Assembly (NCBI RefSeq): GCF_008831285.2
Contig: NC_045145.1
Coordinates: forward strand, 2,458,723-2,522,722
Source of the DNA: Nymphaea colorata
Lineage: Eukaryota > Streptophyta > Magnoliopsida > Nymphaeales > Nymphaeaceae
Reading direction: 5' to 3'
DNA: 64,000 nucleotides
Below the pieces are notes generated by a model. That model saw nothing but the letters and a program-made list of their open reading frames with translations. It had not been told where the DNA came from and searched no databases. How positions within the stretch are numbered: the stretch's first letter is position 1; each line of letters begins with the position of its first letter. The position numbers were made by a program, and so were the translations under genes. Below, in pieces: positions 23,022 through 34,839 of this stretch.

Positions 23022-23800
23022 AGCATGCCAATTAGGCAAGCATACACGTAGTAGTTTTCCCTCGAGTTAGAGTCTTTTTAATCTATTTCATGTTGATGTT
23101 TGGGGTCCAAGTCGGGTTTCTTTTCGTTCGCGTTTTTGGTATTACCTTGTTTTGGTTGATGATTTTACCAGAGTCAGTTGAGTATTTTTGTTACGAGAAA
23201 GGTTTGAAGTCATTTGTATTCTTTAGAGATTTATCAAGGAAATAAAAACTCAGTTTGGTTCCATTGTAAAAAATATTCGCACTAATAATGCTCTTGAATT
23301 TAAATATTCTGTTATACTTCAATTTTATGCCAATCATGGGATGACCACAATATACATGTCCCCACACGTCCCAACAAAATGGTGTTGCAGAACGTAAACA
23401 TTGTCAGCTTATAAATGTGGCTCATACCCTCATGTTGCACACTCATATGCCCGCCTACTTTTGGGGTGATGCTATTCTTACAGCTTGCTATCTTACTAAC
23501 TGATTGCCCTCATCTGCCATTCAGGAATGCATCCCCATCCAATTACTATACCCAGATCGACCATTATTTCATATACCTCCCAAAGTATTTGGATGCACCT
23601 GCTTTGTACACATCTTAGGCCCAAATAGAAACAAACTTGCTGGCTAGACTATTAAATGTGTGTTCATTGGTTATTCTGCCAATCAAAAAGGGCATTGGTG
23701 CTTTGATCCCCATACCAAGAAAGAGATTGTCAGTGTGGATGTTACATTCTTTGAGTCTCGTCCATACGTTTCCACTTTGTGTTCTACCATGTTTGAGCAT
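22980..23800 (+). pseudogene. copia integrase remnant
   Basis: After frameshifts the pieces read HVDVWGPS and YLVLVDDFTRV, carrying the first core Asp, then FGSIVKNIRTNNALEF, where the second catalytic Asp is replaced by Asn (family RTDNA/GEF). Several stops follow, so it cannot encode an active integrase. Confidence 0.75.
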
Positions 23801-24129
23801 CCAGTTTCTATTCCTCTTCCTATTCCCCCAATTTCACTTGAGTCTTTGCCTTCTTCTCCACTGTCATCTTGTGATAGTTTCTGTGATCCTCCCCTTGTCT
23901 ATACTCGTCGTCAAAGTCCCTCTCCCAACCATCCACCAGCATCTTCTCATGAGGTAAGTTCCACTGATAAGATTGACCCAGGTAAAAATGATGAGTTCTC
24001 AGGAGATGATCTACGAATCGCCATTCGCAAGGGCCGACGACAGTGCACCATGCACCCGATCTCTAACTCTATTTCTATAAATCATTTGAGTACAAGTTTG
24101 GTGCAATTTGATCGAGCTATGTCTAGTCA

Positions 24130-25199
24130 CACTATCCCATCATCTCACCAGCAAGCCTTGTTAGATTCTCAATGGAAGCAAGCTATGCAGGAGGAAATGG
24201 ATCTTCTCTCTCGGGAGACTTGGGACTTGGTGGATCCCCCATTAGATTGTGATGTTGTTGGCTCGAAATGGATATTCACTATCAAATATTATTCTGATGG
24301 TTCCGTCGAGCGATTCAAAGTCCACCTTCTTGCAAAAGGTTATACATAGACTTAAGGGGTTGACTTCTTTGAGACGTTTTAACCAGTGGTAAGGTTAGGT
24401 ACTATTTGCCTAATTTATCTCTCTCACAGTTCAGCAGGATTGGCCTCTTTTCCAACTTGATGTGAAAAATGCATTTCTGTATGGTGATCTTTCTGAAACG
24501 GTTTATATACAACAACCACCTGGTTTTGAAAGTTAGGGGGAGTGTTCCAATGTATGCAAACTCAAAAAGGCTATCTATGGACTTAAACAAAGTCCTTGCG
24601 CATGGTTTCATAAACTTAGTGAGATTCTATCTAAGTGTGGTTTTCAAAGATCTCAACTTGATCATTCATTGTTTATCAAGTGCAGCACAGATGGTATAGT
24701 GATATTGATTGTATATATTGATGACATTGTTATCACAAGGGAAAGTAATCAAAAGATGGCTAAGACAAAGAAGTTTCTACAGAAACACTTTGTCACAAAA
24801 GACCTTGGTCAACTCCATTATTTTCTTGGTATTGAAGTGGCTCGTAGTAGTAAAGGGGTTGTGATGTCTCAGAGGAAATATGTTCTTGATCTTCTGCAGT
24901 AAAAAAGATTATTGAGGGCCAAACCTACCACACTTCGTATGAATCCCCGAATTCATATTTATGATGATGAATCAGAGACTTTTGACTCTCGATCTTACAG
25001 ATCTCTGATCGGAAAACTATTATATTTGACAATCGCTCATCCAGACATTAGCTTTGCTGTGAATAAGCTAAGTCAATTCATGCAATCCTCAGAAAGTTCA
25101 TTCGGAGACTACCTTAATGGTGGTAAAATACTTGAAATCAGCCCCGGGAAAGGGGTTATGATTCAAAAGGGGAGAAAGTGTGGGCATAGTAGCATATAG
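24130..25199 (+). pseudogene. copia reverse transcriptase remnant
   Basis: The blocks [65 protein letters not shown] and the catalytic YIDDIVIT at about 24714 are present in order. They are broken by stops, for instance at 24347, 24380 and 24535. The downstream part keeps FVTKDLGQLHYFLGIEVA and LIGKLLYLTIAHPDISFAV. Confidence 0.85.
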
Positions 25200-25660
25200 T
25201 GATGCTGGTTATGCATGGTCAGTAGATGACAGAAGATCTACTACAGGTTTTTACATCTTTGTTGGAGGGAATCTTATTTCTTGGAGAAAGAAGAAACAAA
25301 ATGTGGTTGCTAGATCTAGTGCTAAGTTTGAGTATAGAGCTATGGCCCAAACTTCAGCTGAAATGTCTTGGATCAAATCGGTGCTTATAGAATTGGGGAT
25401 TTTAGTGAACCTTTCAATGAAGATGTATTGCGATAAAAGAGCAACAACCTATATTGCAAATAACCGTGTTTTTCATGAGAGGACAAAACACATTGAAGTA
25501 GCTTGTCATTATGTTCGGGACTTGGTATAAGGAGTCATTAGCACTGTTCATGTCTCTTCTGAAGATCAAGCAGCTGACATGTTTACTAAGGCGCTTCCCA
25601 TCAACGATTTCTTGAGAGGATGTAACAAGCTGAGCATGATTGATAGCTATGCTCCAGCTT
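25195..25660 (+). pseudogene. copia RNase H remnant
   Basis: It encodes AYSDAGYAWSVDDRRSTTGF, then NLISWRKKKQNVVARSSA and RTKHIEVACHYVRD, the full set of copia RNase H blocks. After a stop at 25528 it continues as SSEDQAADMFTKALP, the usual C-terminus just before the purine tract. Confidence 0.85.
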
Positions 25661-25669
25661 GAGGGGGGT
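25658..25669 (+). other. Polypurine tract
   Basis: GCTTGAGGGGGGT lies directly before the right LTR, at the place of the second-strand primer. Confidence 0.75.
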
Positions 25670-25890
25670 TGTTAAATACTTTTAGAAGTTGATTAGAGGT
25701 TTTCTAAAATTTTAGAAAGTTGGAAGGGTCCACTTTATTGTTATCTTATTTCTTGTGGACTAATTTTGTAAAGTTGTCAACACAACCTAATCTCTTTTAA
25801 TATGAGATTTGGGTTACGTGAATGAGAATCTGAATGTTTTCTCTCTCTCTCTCTCTCTTTCTTGTTCCTCTCTTCCTCCCATATTGAACA
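25670..25890 (+). repeat. Right LTR of the 21.2-kb copia element
   Basis: It begins TGTTAAATACTTTTAGAAG and ends TTGAACA, followed by the TTTAT target duplication at 25891-25895. Confidence 0.9.
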
Positions 25891-25895
25891 TTTAT

Positions 25896-27064
25896 AATAA
25901 TTATTTTTTCCAAAATTCATTTTAATAAAACCTCAACATGCTAAAATTCATTGTCACATTAATTTTCTTTTCAGAAATAAACATAAAGAAACATATCTGC
26001 ATATAAAAAGAATAAAAAGTACAATCATCTTTGTTATGACAGTACTAATTTGTTTGAACTATATGCCTGTGTTCCTTAAAATAAAATTTATGTTCCATCA
26101 CTGCTGCCCATTGCTGCCACAGCGATCACCCATCTTTCTTTGGCAAAGATGAGTCCCACCTATAGCCCTCTGGTGAGGATGACAAATAAGAAAAATGCAC
26201 ACACGTATATGGGTTTAACCAGATTTTCACATACTTTTCTGATATTCCTTCCATTTTTCTTTTACAGAACTATTGCAGTCCATCCTAAGATTATTGGATC
26301 CAAAGGGGGACTAAAAGAGAGTTGATCTCACTGTAACAGAGGAGACTTACAACAGTACTGTCTAAATCATCCTCATATACCTTATCATTGAAATGATTAC
26401 AGCTACTAACCTTGGAAGTGAGGATGAGACTGAGAAGCTATAGTGGGGAGAACGTTTCCCGGAATAGATACTGCCGTCAAGCAAAAAAATGAATATTCAT
26501 TTAAAAAAATGCTAGAAATCTTCTCTCTAGGACACCTAACATATTTTTTCTTGTTTTGCCAAAAGCCCAGTATAAAGAATCTCTCGCTTTGGGTAAAGTT
26601 TTGACCGGAATTATCCCAGTGTGATGTTCTGGAAACTTCAAAATAAACCTATGTAATATAAGATCTTAGTTTGAGAAACAAATCAAACCAGACCTGCATT
26701 TGCAAGAAGCCCTTGTAGGAATTAATCCCTCTTGAGCTCCAGTCCCCTAGCTCTAATCTGAAGTGGACCTAGCCTGTGTACTGAAGAATCAGGAATGTCC
26801 ATCCTGCAAAAACATTAAGAAGCTTTAGGCAAACAAAGAATGCAAAGTGTATTCCTCAGAAATTCGTAGGATGGAAAACTAACCAACTCAATGAAAGATC
26901 ATAAATGGCTGCAATCTCACATACAGTCATCTAGTCACTACAGGGACACAGGAAAAACAGGCAGCTTTCTAAACCCTTTTTTCTTCGGTCAACTGGTTGA
27001 GAGAGAAAGAGGGAGGTCTCATACATTATTCCGGGTGGTCCTCGTCCATCGTCAGCCATTGTCA
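25896..27064. other. Downstream end of duplication block 1
   Basis: It is similar to about 62674-63655. Most of it has no open frame. The best conserved patches are 26710-26810 and 27010-27060. Read on the minus strand these could be exons of a neighbouring gene, listed separately. Confidence 0.5.
26735..26809 (-). CDS. Possible minus-strand terminal exon, unidentified (block 1)
   Basis: On the minus strand an acceptor-like TTTTTGCAG is followed by an open stretch encoding IPDSSVHRLGPLQIRARG and LELKRD, then TAA. The same structure in block 2 at 63395-63471 keeps the acceptor, the frame and the stop, with mostly single-base differences. No domain is recognised. It may be the last exon of a gene convergent with GH3, or just conserved repeat sequence. 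Confidence 0.25.
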
Positions 27065-27603
27065 ATAGAGAGAGAGAAAGAGAAAGAGTGCCCTGACATT
27101 GCAGCTCATTTAGGAGGATGGAACAAAACTGAAAACCAACGTAAATATTAGGACTTATAGAGCAAACCAACTGATTTTGGGAACAACACAGCTTGAAATT
27201 TTGATATGTGGACTGTTGGAGATAAATCAAGTTCCTCTCAAATGGATTGGCTGTGATCAAATTATAACAGGATCATCCCAAAGAGCTGTTAAACTCTGTC
27301 CCCAACCCAATTACATATCTCATGCTGGTTTTTTATATATGCAGCTTCAATTCACTCTATATGGCCACACAGATTCCTGATCAATGATTTCACCAATTGC
27401 CATATTCAACGTTTGCATCTAACTACAAAGGTGTTTCAGCATCTTACTTCTGCCCGCATGCTAATATATGAGGAACAATTCACCTAATAACATGGTCTCC
27501 TCAGTGTGAAATGTTCATATTACTTAGTGTATGACACAGATGGAGCATGGTATGATGATGTCAATAAGCATGGCAAGTCAATGCGTTTTCAAGAACTGCA
27601 TGC

Positions 27604-27900
27604 ACAACAACAAAAAAGGGTATTGGCTAGGGCTCTTTCCATGGCCGATAAATTAGTTTTCCATTGCCAAAAATATTTTTTTGGCAATGACCTATACCAC
27701 AGCGATTGCTAAGGGTCACCCCTGGCATAGGTCTTTCTTCCAAAAGCCATTGGGAAAAAGTTGTTGGGCATGACTACATATTTTGTTGGCAACAAGAGTG
27801 GCCGTTGCACAAAAACTTTTTGGGCATGGTTCCATTTTTAATTGGCAACAAAAGTAGCCATTGCAAAAAATGGCTACATCTGAAACTAACCAATAATATG
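27604..27900. mobile_element. Possible CACTA-like fragment
   Basis: It begins CACAACAACAAAAAAGGG, close to the CACTACAACAAA terminus of CACTA elements. It is followed by many alternating TTGGCAA and GCCATTG motifs in both orientations, like subterminal repeats. The right end is lost in the (TA)n tract. Confidence 0.35.
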
Positions 27901-27941
27901 GCTCTATGCATTACTACTTGCATAAACTTTCCAGTAGCAGC

Positions 27942-27943
<2 letters not shown>

Positions 27944-27992
<49 letters not shown>
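27944..27992. repeat. (TA)n microsatellite
   Basis: A pure TA run of about 49 bp at the edge of the possible CACTA-like fragment. Confidence 0.9.
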
Positions 27993-27995
<3 letters not shown>

Positions 27996-30900
27996 TGATA
28001 GCTTCATAAATTGAAATTTAGTGAATTAAAACTATCTCATATAATTATACAACATGTATATAAAACCAAAAGTTTTATAAAATATCCAGCTTTCACAAAC
28101 TCAAATTTTTATCTTATTGACCAAAATTAACAGTTGGTGAATTGCAATCAAGCTCTATTTATCAGCCTTCAAACTGGTACCCTTTACCTTCACTGCAACA
28201 CTTTTATTATCTACATGAATGAAACTGGATGAGGTTAATCAATAAACACGAGAAAAGGTGAATAGGATGTGGATTGCCTCACCAGCATCTAGATGACCAA
28301 AAACCCCAAGAAAGTCTGGAAGCAGGTTATATCTTCGGCCCTAGCGCTACAGCACGTTCAAATAAAAATATCAAAATATGCTCATGTTTTAAATATTTTA
28401 AGTGATTCATGTTGTCACACTTCACAGAAGAAACCTGTTACCCTTTAGACACACATCACATAATTTTTGTCTCTTCTCTGCATGATTTTTCTTCAACTTC
28501 TTAGGACCACCATCTCCTTCTGAGCATCACCATCTATATATCTCATACAAATTTCCTCCTCGTTTTTTTATTATAGAGAGAGAGAGATTAGTACAAACAA
28601 GACACTTAAGTCAGGGACAAAAACCAGACCCTTTAGATTTTGTATAACCAACTATAAATTTTGGACCTTTACATTGATTGGTTTGTTATGTACATATTTT
28701 GCAGAAAAGGCCATTGTGTGCAGACGTTGTCATTGGGAAAGGGAATACAGCGTTATGGAAAATGTGTGGTCTTCATAAAAAGACTTGTTTGACTGTCTTC
28801 TTTGATGTTTCGCCAAGTGAATGGTCAAGCCCCGCAGAACCAGGTGCAAGCCAGCAAGTGTATATTCAGTTTTAGACAACATATGCCATTTTTATCCTTT
28901 CTTTTCCTTTCCAATGTTGCTATATGTAATACCTTGGTTTAGATTGTGCAGTCTTAATTCATTTACCAGAACCCTGAAGGACAAATGAGACTCCGTGTGA
29001 CGACTTTCACAAGAAAGTGGGTGGATGGTTCTGCTAGTACAATGATTGGTCATCAAATTTCTCAGTTTACATGCTTAATTTGATGCTTTTTCTGACACAT
29101 ATCTAGGGCAAAAAATAAATGAGATTCAGCTGCCTAATTGTTTTTCCGGAGAAGATCTGTATGTGATCCATGCAATAGATTATCTTTTGTTCTTTTGTTT
29201 TTTACTTGAAAAGAAAAGAACTCCATCAATCAAGGGTGAGTGTTAAATTCTGGCCTCATTTTGCTGTCATTACTGATCATCTAACAAGGCCTCTTATCTT
29301 ATCAATATAGAAGGATATGTAGTTAGTGATGGTCCTCTTCCTAAAACTAGATCTTATTAATTTAGCTGCTGATAGCTTGGATATGATTTTTTTCATCCTA
29401 GCTGCATGTGTGGCTCAGATGGAGACCCTATTTGTCATAGCTAGTCTTCCTTGGCTGAGTTAGTGATTTGAATTCTCCTGCATGCATTATCTCCATGAAG
29501 CATGACCACCAAATTTCACTCTATTATCAACTTTTTTTTGTTTTTCTTCTCTCTTTTTTTCCTTTCAGTTCACATCTTAAAAGATCTGCTAATAACCCTT
29601 TTGTGTCCATGAAACCATAATTTCTGACGTTTTCAATCGTTAACCTGCTTTCCTTGACAAGAATTCTTACTTTGCTAGGTTGTCAACTGGGCTTGCAATG
29701 GTAGTGAACTTTGGCATCACATGGACAGGAATTTCAATAAGTTCAGATATTTATTAATCCAGCTTTTCTTTCTTCTTATGATCAGAATTTTTTTATCCAG
29801 CTCTTTTGATGAGCTGCTTTCTTATTCTTGCCATTCTCATTAACTGAAATTCTTACGTGTAACACATAACCCTTGTATAGTAATTTACCTTATTTAGAGA
29901 TGCAATTCAATTTTTGGCAGGGAAGAAAAGTAACTCCTCTTCTTTACAATCCTGAAGCAAGTAACTCCTAGTCCTGAGTTTGGGGCCGCATTGAAGGGTA
30001 AATTATTCCCTGTTATTATTCTCTAATTAATTTATTTTGCTTTTAATTTTATGCTTAATGAGTTTTCCTAATAGGGGGCTTCAATCAACCTTTCGTGTGT
30101 GGTGGTCAGCCAAGATCAATGACAAGGAAAGATCGACAAAAATCTGATCAAGATATGCAGCACCAAGCATGGTAGGAAGCAGAAAATTTGATTGTTTCTA
30201 TTTAGTGTCTATGCTTGTGATGTCCTAACCAGCTGTTTATTGCCATCTTAGTTATCAAGGTAAGCTTCCTCTCCTGCCTCTTGCCCCTGCTGTAATGAAG
30301 TTAAAGAAGTGAGAAGCAGAAGACGCATGACCAATGATACTTCCATAAAATTTGATGTCTTAGACACTGTAGTTTTTAATTCATTTAAATTTAAATTTTT
30401 AAAATTTTCTTGTGGACCCTTCACTAGCAAGAACTTTTACAGAATTTGTTGCAATTTTTCATTTTTTATAGACTCCGCTATTGATCTCTTATCTCTTATT
30501 ATCTTGTGTTGGCTACCATTATTTGGTTTTCAGTTTTTTTTTTTTTACTTCTCATTCCGCAGTCAAAATAATGGCAATAATGTCAAGCATTTATAAACTA
30601 ATGAAATGGGTTTGCTATTTTCAAAGGAAAATGTAGCTTACATGTTGTTGCCTTTTCTTGAGCTTTTTTTTTTTAATGAGTTATAGGTCTCCATCTCTGT
30701 ATTCAATATACATACTGATCATAAAGATCAAAATTGTGCTCCAGCTGCTCATATCCTCGTGGACTTGTGAAGTTCTCATACAAAAAAGTTTACTGCATAG
30801 ATTGGATTGTTCCAAGCTTGTCAAGGATGGACTTTATCAAAAGATAATAGTTTGGTTAATTGTTATGTGTAAAGTCCAATTGCAATGTGTATATGTTATA

Positions 30901-31590
30901 TATATGTATGTCGTGTTCAAAACCCATTACTCGATTGGACGTGACATTTGATACTTGTTCTTTTTGAAACCTATTGAACCCTTCCACAACCTGCAGAGAA
31001 AAGCTGGTTGTCTTGGACTGGCTAAGGTCAACAGTAGAGAGTACTGCAGATATCAATTGCCTTCATGGTGTTCTTTTGAATTTTTTTGTACTGAAAATTG
31101 TGTTTATTTCCTGCTCATTAGCATCTAGTCTACCACTATATATCTTGTTTTTGAAGTCCAAATTGATCTGCTTCACCAGTATGTCACTTCCAACAAATGA
31201 ATTAGGCCCTTTGACCCAAAAGTAGGGGGGAAAGAAAGCAGAGATAGTCCGATAGCTTAGACATAAAAGCTTTAGAATGCTTTGCTTGTAAGAGATATCT
31301 AGAATAACTTAATTCAAGTTCAAGTATGAAGAAAGCACTTCAGATTATAAAATTTCTCAATCTCAATCAGTTGAAGGATATTTGATTGGAACCAAAAGTT
31401 CAAGCTTGTCATTCTCAATACTATCTAGTTAGAGCCTATGTCATATAGGTATGGGTACAATTGTGATACACGTATGGTGTTTTCGCCAATCTTGGTATGG
31501 CGGGACGACAATAATAATATATTTTTAATTCCAAAAAGTAAAATGAAAAAAATGAAAAAACAAAATTGATATCATCACATCATTAAGACA

Positions 31591-31684
31591 ATGTTCCTTT
31601 CATAGTTCCTACATGTAGTCTCATAAAAAAAAAAAAACATAAAACGTTCCTTTCACAGTTTCTACATATAATCTCATAAAAAAA
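31591..31684. repeat. Short tandem duplication (about 55 bp)
   Basis: GTTCCTTTCATAGTTCCTAC followed by ATGTAGTCTCATAAAAA is repeated with a few changes at 31646-31684. It lies just 3' of the hAT pseudogene. Confidence 0.7.
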
Positions 31685-31700
31685 CACAAATAAACTGAGA

Positions 31701-33860
31701 TCATTCTTTCGATTCTTCTTCCTCTTCCATGTTTACCTCCGCAACCTCCTATTCATCCTCCTCTACCTCTTGCAGTGTACATGGTTCATTTAACCCCGAA
31801 TTAAGATGGTTTACATCATCCTCTCCTTTGAAGTTAAAGTTCTCACTATTTACATCCCAACTTGTATTGCTTTCTTCCCTATAAAAGGATAAGAATTAAG
31901 AATATAATTACCAAGTTTTCAAATATATAGATACAAAAAAATTACAAGACAATAAGTGTTGATTTACCTATATTCATATTGTTTCATGAAAGTAACTGAA
32001 GGTTAGAATGCACATAAACTAAATCTTCTGCACGTTTGCTTGTAAGTTTATTTCTCTTAATGTTGTGAATAGGTGTTCCAATTCATTTTGGATCATGAAG
32101 ATGTAGCAAGCTAAACTAACAACCTCAAAGCAAGGTATTGAATAGTGGGAAAAGCATGTCCATGTTTGACCTACCAAGGAATAGGTAGATATATGTCCCT
32201 GTCTACCATTGCAGCCATATTTTCATCTTCTAAACTCATTGTGAGCTCATTCATTTTGATATGGATCTCTAAAAATTTTATTAAAACTTGTGAACTTATG
32301 TCTTGATAATTCAGGATCAATATGTGGTGGGGTTCTTCCAACACCTTCAGAGGGCCAATTTAATACATAATACTTAGGGTTCAATGAGTGTGTCATGCAT
32401 TGCAAAGGAGTGTCGCTCTTATCCCAGCTTGTTACTAATATATTGTGCACTTGATAAAAAAAAATGAACCTTCAAGTACAAAGTCATTCTTCTCATGATT
32501 CAAAATGACATCCCATAATTTTTCAATCATATTGTCCTACATCTAATAAACACAATTAAGCATTGGCTTATCACAATCAAGAGGCCTCAACATCTCACAC
32601 ATAGGCTTTGTGAATGCAAGAAAATAAGAGATTTTATCTCAAAAAATGTCATCAACAAGCAATCGCTTGATGGTTTGAGCCTTGTCATCATCATCAGCAT
32701 GGTAGAAATTCCAATCATCATCTGTCACCATATTGATTAGTGCAATTTTAACCTTCTTGATTCTCTTCATCATAACAATGATAGAAGGATAACATGTGTC
32801 TGCCATTCTTAACAACTTCAAATTTGTATATTTATTATAAATGGAAAGCGCATGCTGATGATTTAACTATGAAGTTTCTAATGTTTTTAACATCTTTCTA
32901 CAAGTCTTCAATCTACAAACACAATTCATAAGCATGAAGATCTTTTTCTTTGCTTGGTGGATTTCATATACTTTTCAATGTCAAATTTAAACTATGGACT
33001 GCACAAGGTGTCCAAAAAATGTGTGAATATTCATGTTCTACTAGAAGACTTGCAACTCTACATAGAAGTGCATTATATGTAATTATCTGGACAGCCTTAT
33101 CATTTCCAACTTCTTCAATCAACTATACAAATTACAAATACTCGACATTTTTAAATTCACCAAATGCATCTATTGCTTTTAAAAAGATTGGTCAATTAGC
33201 TGAAGTTGCAATAAAGTTAATAAGTGGGTGTCTTTGAATATCTGTCCAGCCATCAGATACAATTTAAACTCCATGTTGCTCCCATGTCAACTTTTGTAGC
33301 AATTTATCTGTTTAATTCTTCTTTTGTTGTAGGATGATGGTTCAAAGCTTTTCAGAGCTTGGTGTAACATATCCAGACATGTTATTTGCCAAATATATAA
33401 CTAGATCCTTTCAATATGGATTTATAGCTGCATTAAATAGTATATAGCTAAAAAATAAGAATGTTCCAACTTTTCTCTTTAATTAGCTAAAAAATAAGAA
33501 TGTTCCAACTTTTCTATTTAATTCTTGTCTTTTTTATAAAACCAACATTTGCTTAATTGATTTTTGGGAAATGCCCACTTTTCTTTTTTTCTGGCCTTCG
33601 TACGCATCACTGTATAAGAGTACTAAAGGAGCGTCAATAAAACCAAATAATTTCCCACTTTTCTTCATATCATATTGTTCTTTCCCCTTCTTCAATTCAT
33701 TCACACTATCAGTTTTGATCTTTTTACATTTTTTAATACCATAAATTTTTATTTGCAGTAGATGTGCTTTAACTCTTGTATATGTCCCACTGAGCTCCTT
33801 TCTACAAACAGAACATTCACATATTACATTTCCACCACCAAAACCACAAACATGAACTTT
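31701..33860 (-). pseudogene. hAT-superfamily transposase pseudogene (BED finger + DUF659 type)
   Basis: Read on the minus strand it has the full order of a plant hAT transposase. A BED-type zinc finger comes first (33852-33740: GGGNVICECSVCRKELSGT, then RVKAHLLQI and GIKKC), then a DUF659-like region (33440-33000: YILFNAAINPY, IVSDGWTDIQRHPLINF, SHIFWTPCAVHSLNLTLK). Next is a region with LVTSWDKSDTPLQCMTHSLN at about 32400, and last an acidic C-terminus (SWDVNSENFNF) ending at a TGA at 31703. Many in-frame stops and frameshifts break it. In the RNase H-like fold the family motif VITDNA reads IITYNA, so a catalytic-type Asp is lost. Terminal inverted repeats were not located. It is an old autonomous-type relic. 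Confidence 0.82.
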
Positions 33861-34388
33861 TTCCCATATGTTTTTCCCTATCCTAAGGGAAAATCTGCAT
33901 TTCTGGAATGTCACTGTAGATACAGATTAAAATTCAAATATCCAAGTTTCATTTGGGTTCCATCAAACTAAGGACAAAATTTTGCTCATTACGAGAGATT
34001 AATAAAGTTTATGGAATTCTTGTTCCACCCTAAGCAGTCGAACAGATATTTGGGAACCAATTTTGTACTGTTGGCTCACTTCGAGGCTTCCACTCTCACT
34101 TCATCTCTCCTACTATTACCCTCTACCATGATGCAGAGGATTTCAGATGAAATCCAGCCTCGGCATCGAGGCTTTGAAACATGGTTGACACAAAGGGCAG
34201 CCCTTGACAAGGAGTTTGAGAAATGTGGAATTTATTTCCATTACAACAATTTTTTGAAATGAAGTTCCTAAAAATCATTCCAATTGCACAATTTCAAGGG
34301 ATCAAACTATTACCTAAAAGATAGGTTCTAATCAAAACCTACTCAACATAAACCTGTAAAAAATATATGTAGAATGTGCGTAATTAAT
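33853..34388 (+). other. GH3 intron 1 relic (third partial copy, no exons)
   Basis: The stretch matches intron 1 of both GH3 genes. Shared pieces include GAACTTTTTCCCATAT, GGAATGTCACTGTAGA, AAAATTCAAATATCC and CATTTGGGTTCCATCAAA, ending near ATAAACCTGTAAAAAATATA. It follows copy 1 14740-15060 and 15830-15990 with the middle missing, so it has an internal deletion. No GH3 exon lies on either side. It abuts the start of the hAT pseudogene on the left and the Ty3/gypsy element on the right. Confidence 0.75.
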
Positions 34389-34839
34389 TTCATGAGTGGT
34401 AACTTGTGGTATATGACGAGTGTCCAAGAAGAAGTAGATAAACCTTACCCTTAGTTGCCTAAGGAAAAATCTATGCTAGTACTAAGCCATTTCACTAAAG
34501 CATATAAGTATAACTTGGCATTGGATTATTGTGATGCAAAATTATCTCAATTCGGTCCCTATACCCCCTTTTCTCCAAATTATTTCACATATAGAGAATG
34601 TAGGATGCGCATAAACTTTATGTGATGATTTACAAGCTCATTATATACCTTTACCTCATATTGTCATTGTCAACCTTGTCAATCTTTTCCACTAATTTAA
34701 TCTATGCCCTTCAGATTTTTTACTCAAGATGTATTCTTTCCAACATAGTGTCACCTTCCTTTATGATACATCCTCTTTGCGGAAGGATCCGAACGATCTA
34801 TTTATATTTATCTTAGGTCTAAACCTTTGGCTCCTGAAT

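Larger units (their letters stand above)
21184..25890 (+). mobile_element. Ty1/copia retrotransposon downstream of GH3 copy 1
   Basis: A 4.7-kb element with LTRs of 242 and 221 bp, a primer-binding site TGGTATCAGAGC directly after the left LTR, a purine tract before the right LTR, and 5-bp TTTAT duplications. The internal order is gag, protease, integrase, RT, RNase H, all interrupted. Block 2 lacks it at the same place, so it inserted after the GH3 duplication. The LTRs differ at about ten positions over the alignable 190 bp, ignoring a length-variable CT tract, so this is an older insertion than the one in copy 2. Confidence 0.92.
7315..27064. repeat. Duplication block 1 (carries GH3 copy 1)
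   Basis: This block is repeated twice in the window. From about 7315 to 11620 it matches the inverted segment at 40497-44670. From about 9143 to 27064 it matches block 2 at 44686-63655 in direct orientation. Matching runs span the upstream non-coding DNA, all GH3 exons and introns, and about 6 kb downstream, interrupted by different transposon insertions in each copy. Edges are placed by eye to within tens of bases. Confidence 0.85.
27065..31500. other. Stretch between block 1 and the hAT pseudogene, no supported gene
   Basis: No recognisable protein domain was found. A CACTA-like end at 27604-27900 and a (TA)n tract at 27944-27992 are listed separately. An open stretch at 28700-28875 after a TTTTGCAG could be an exon (peptide includes VVIGKGNTALWKMCG), but nothing joins to it. 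Poly-pyrimidine runs occur near 29530 and 30535. Confidence 0.4.

Noticed and set aside
27774-28014. Frames ending in long Ile-Tyr runs
   Set aside because: They read through a (TA)n microsatellite. The same holds for the frames at 2187-2382, 11139-11342 and 41719-42069.
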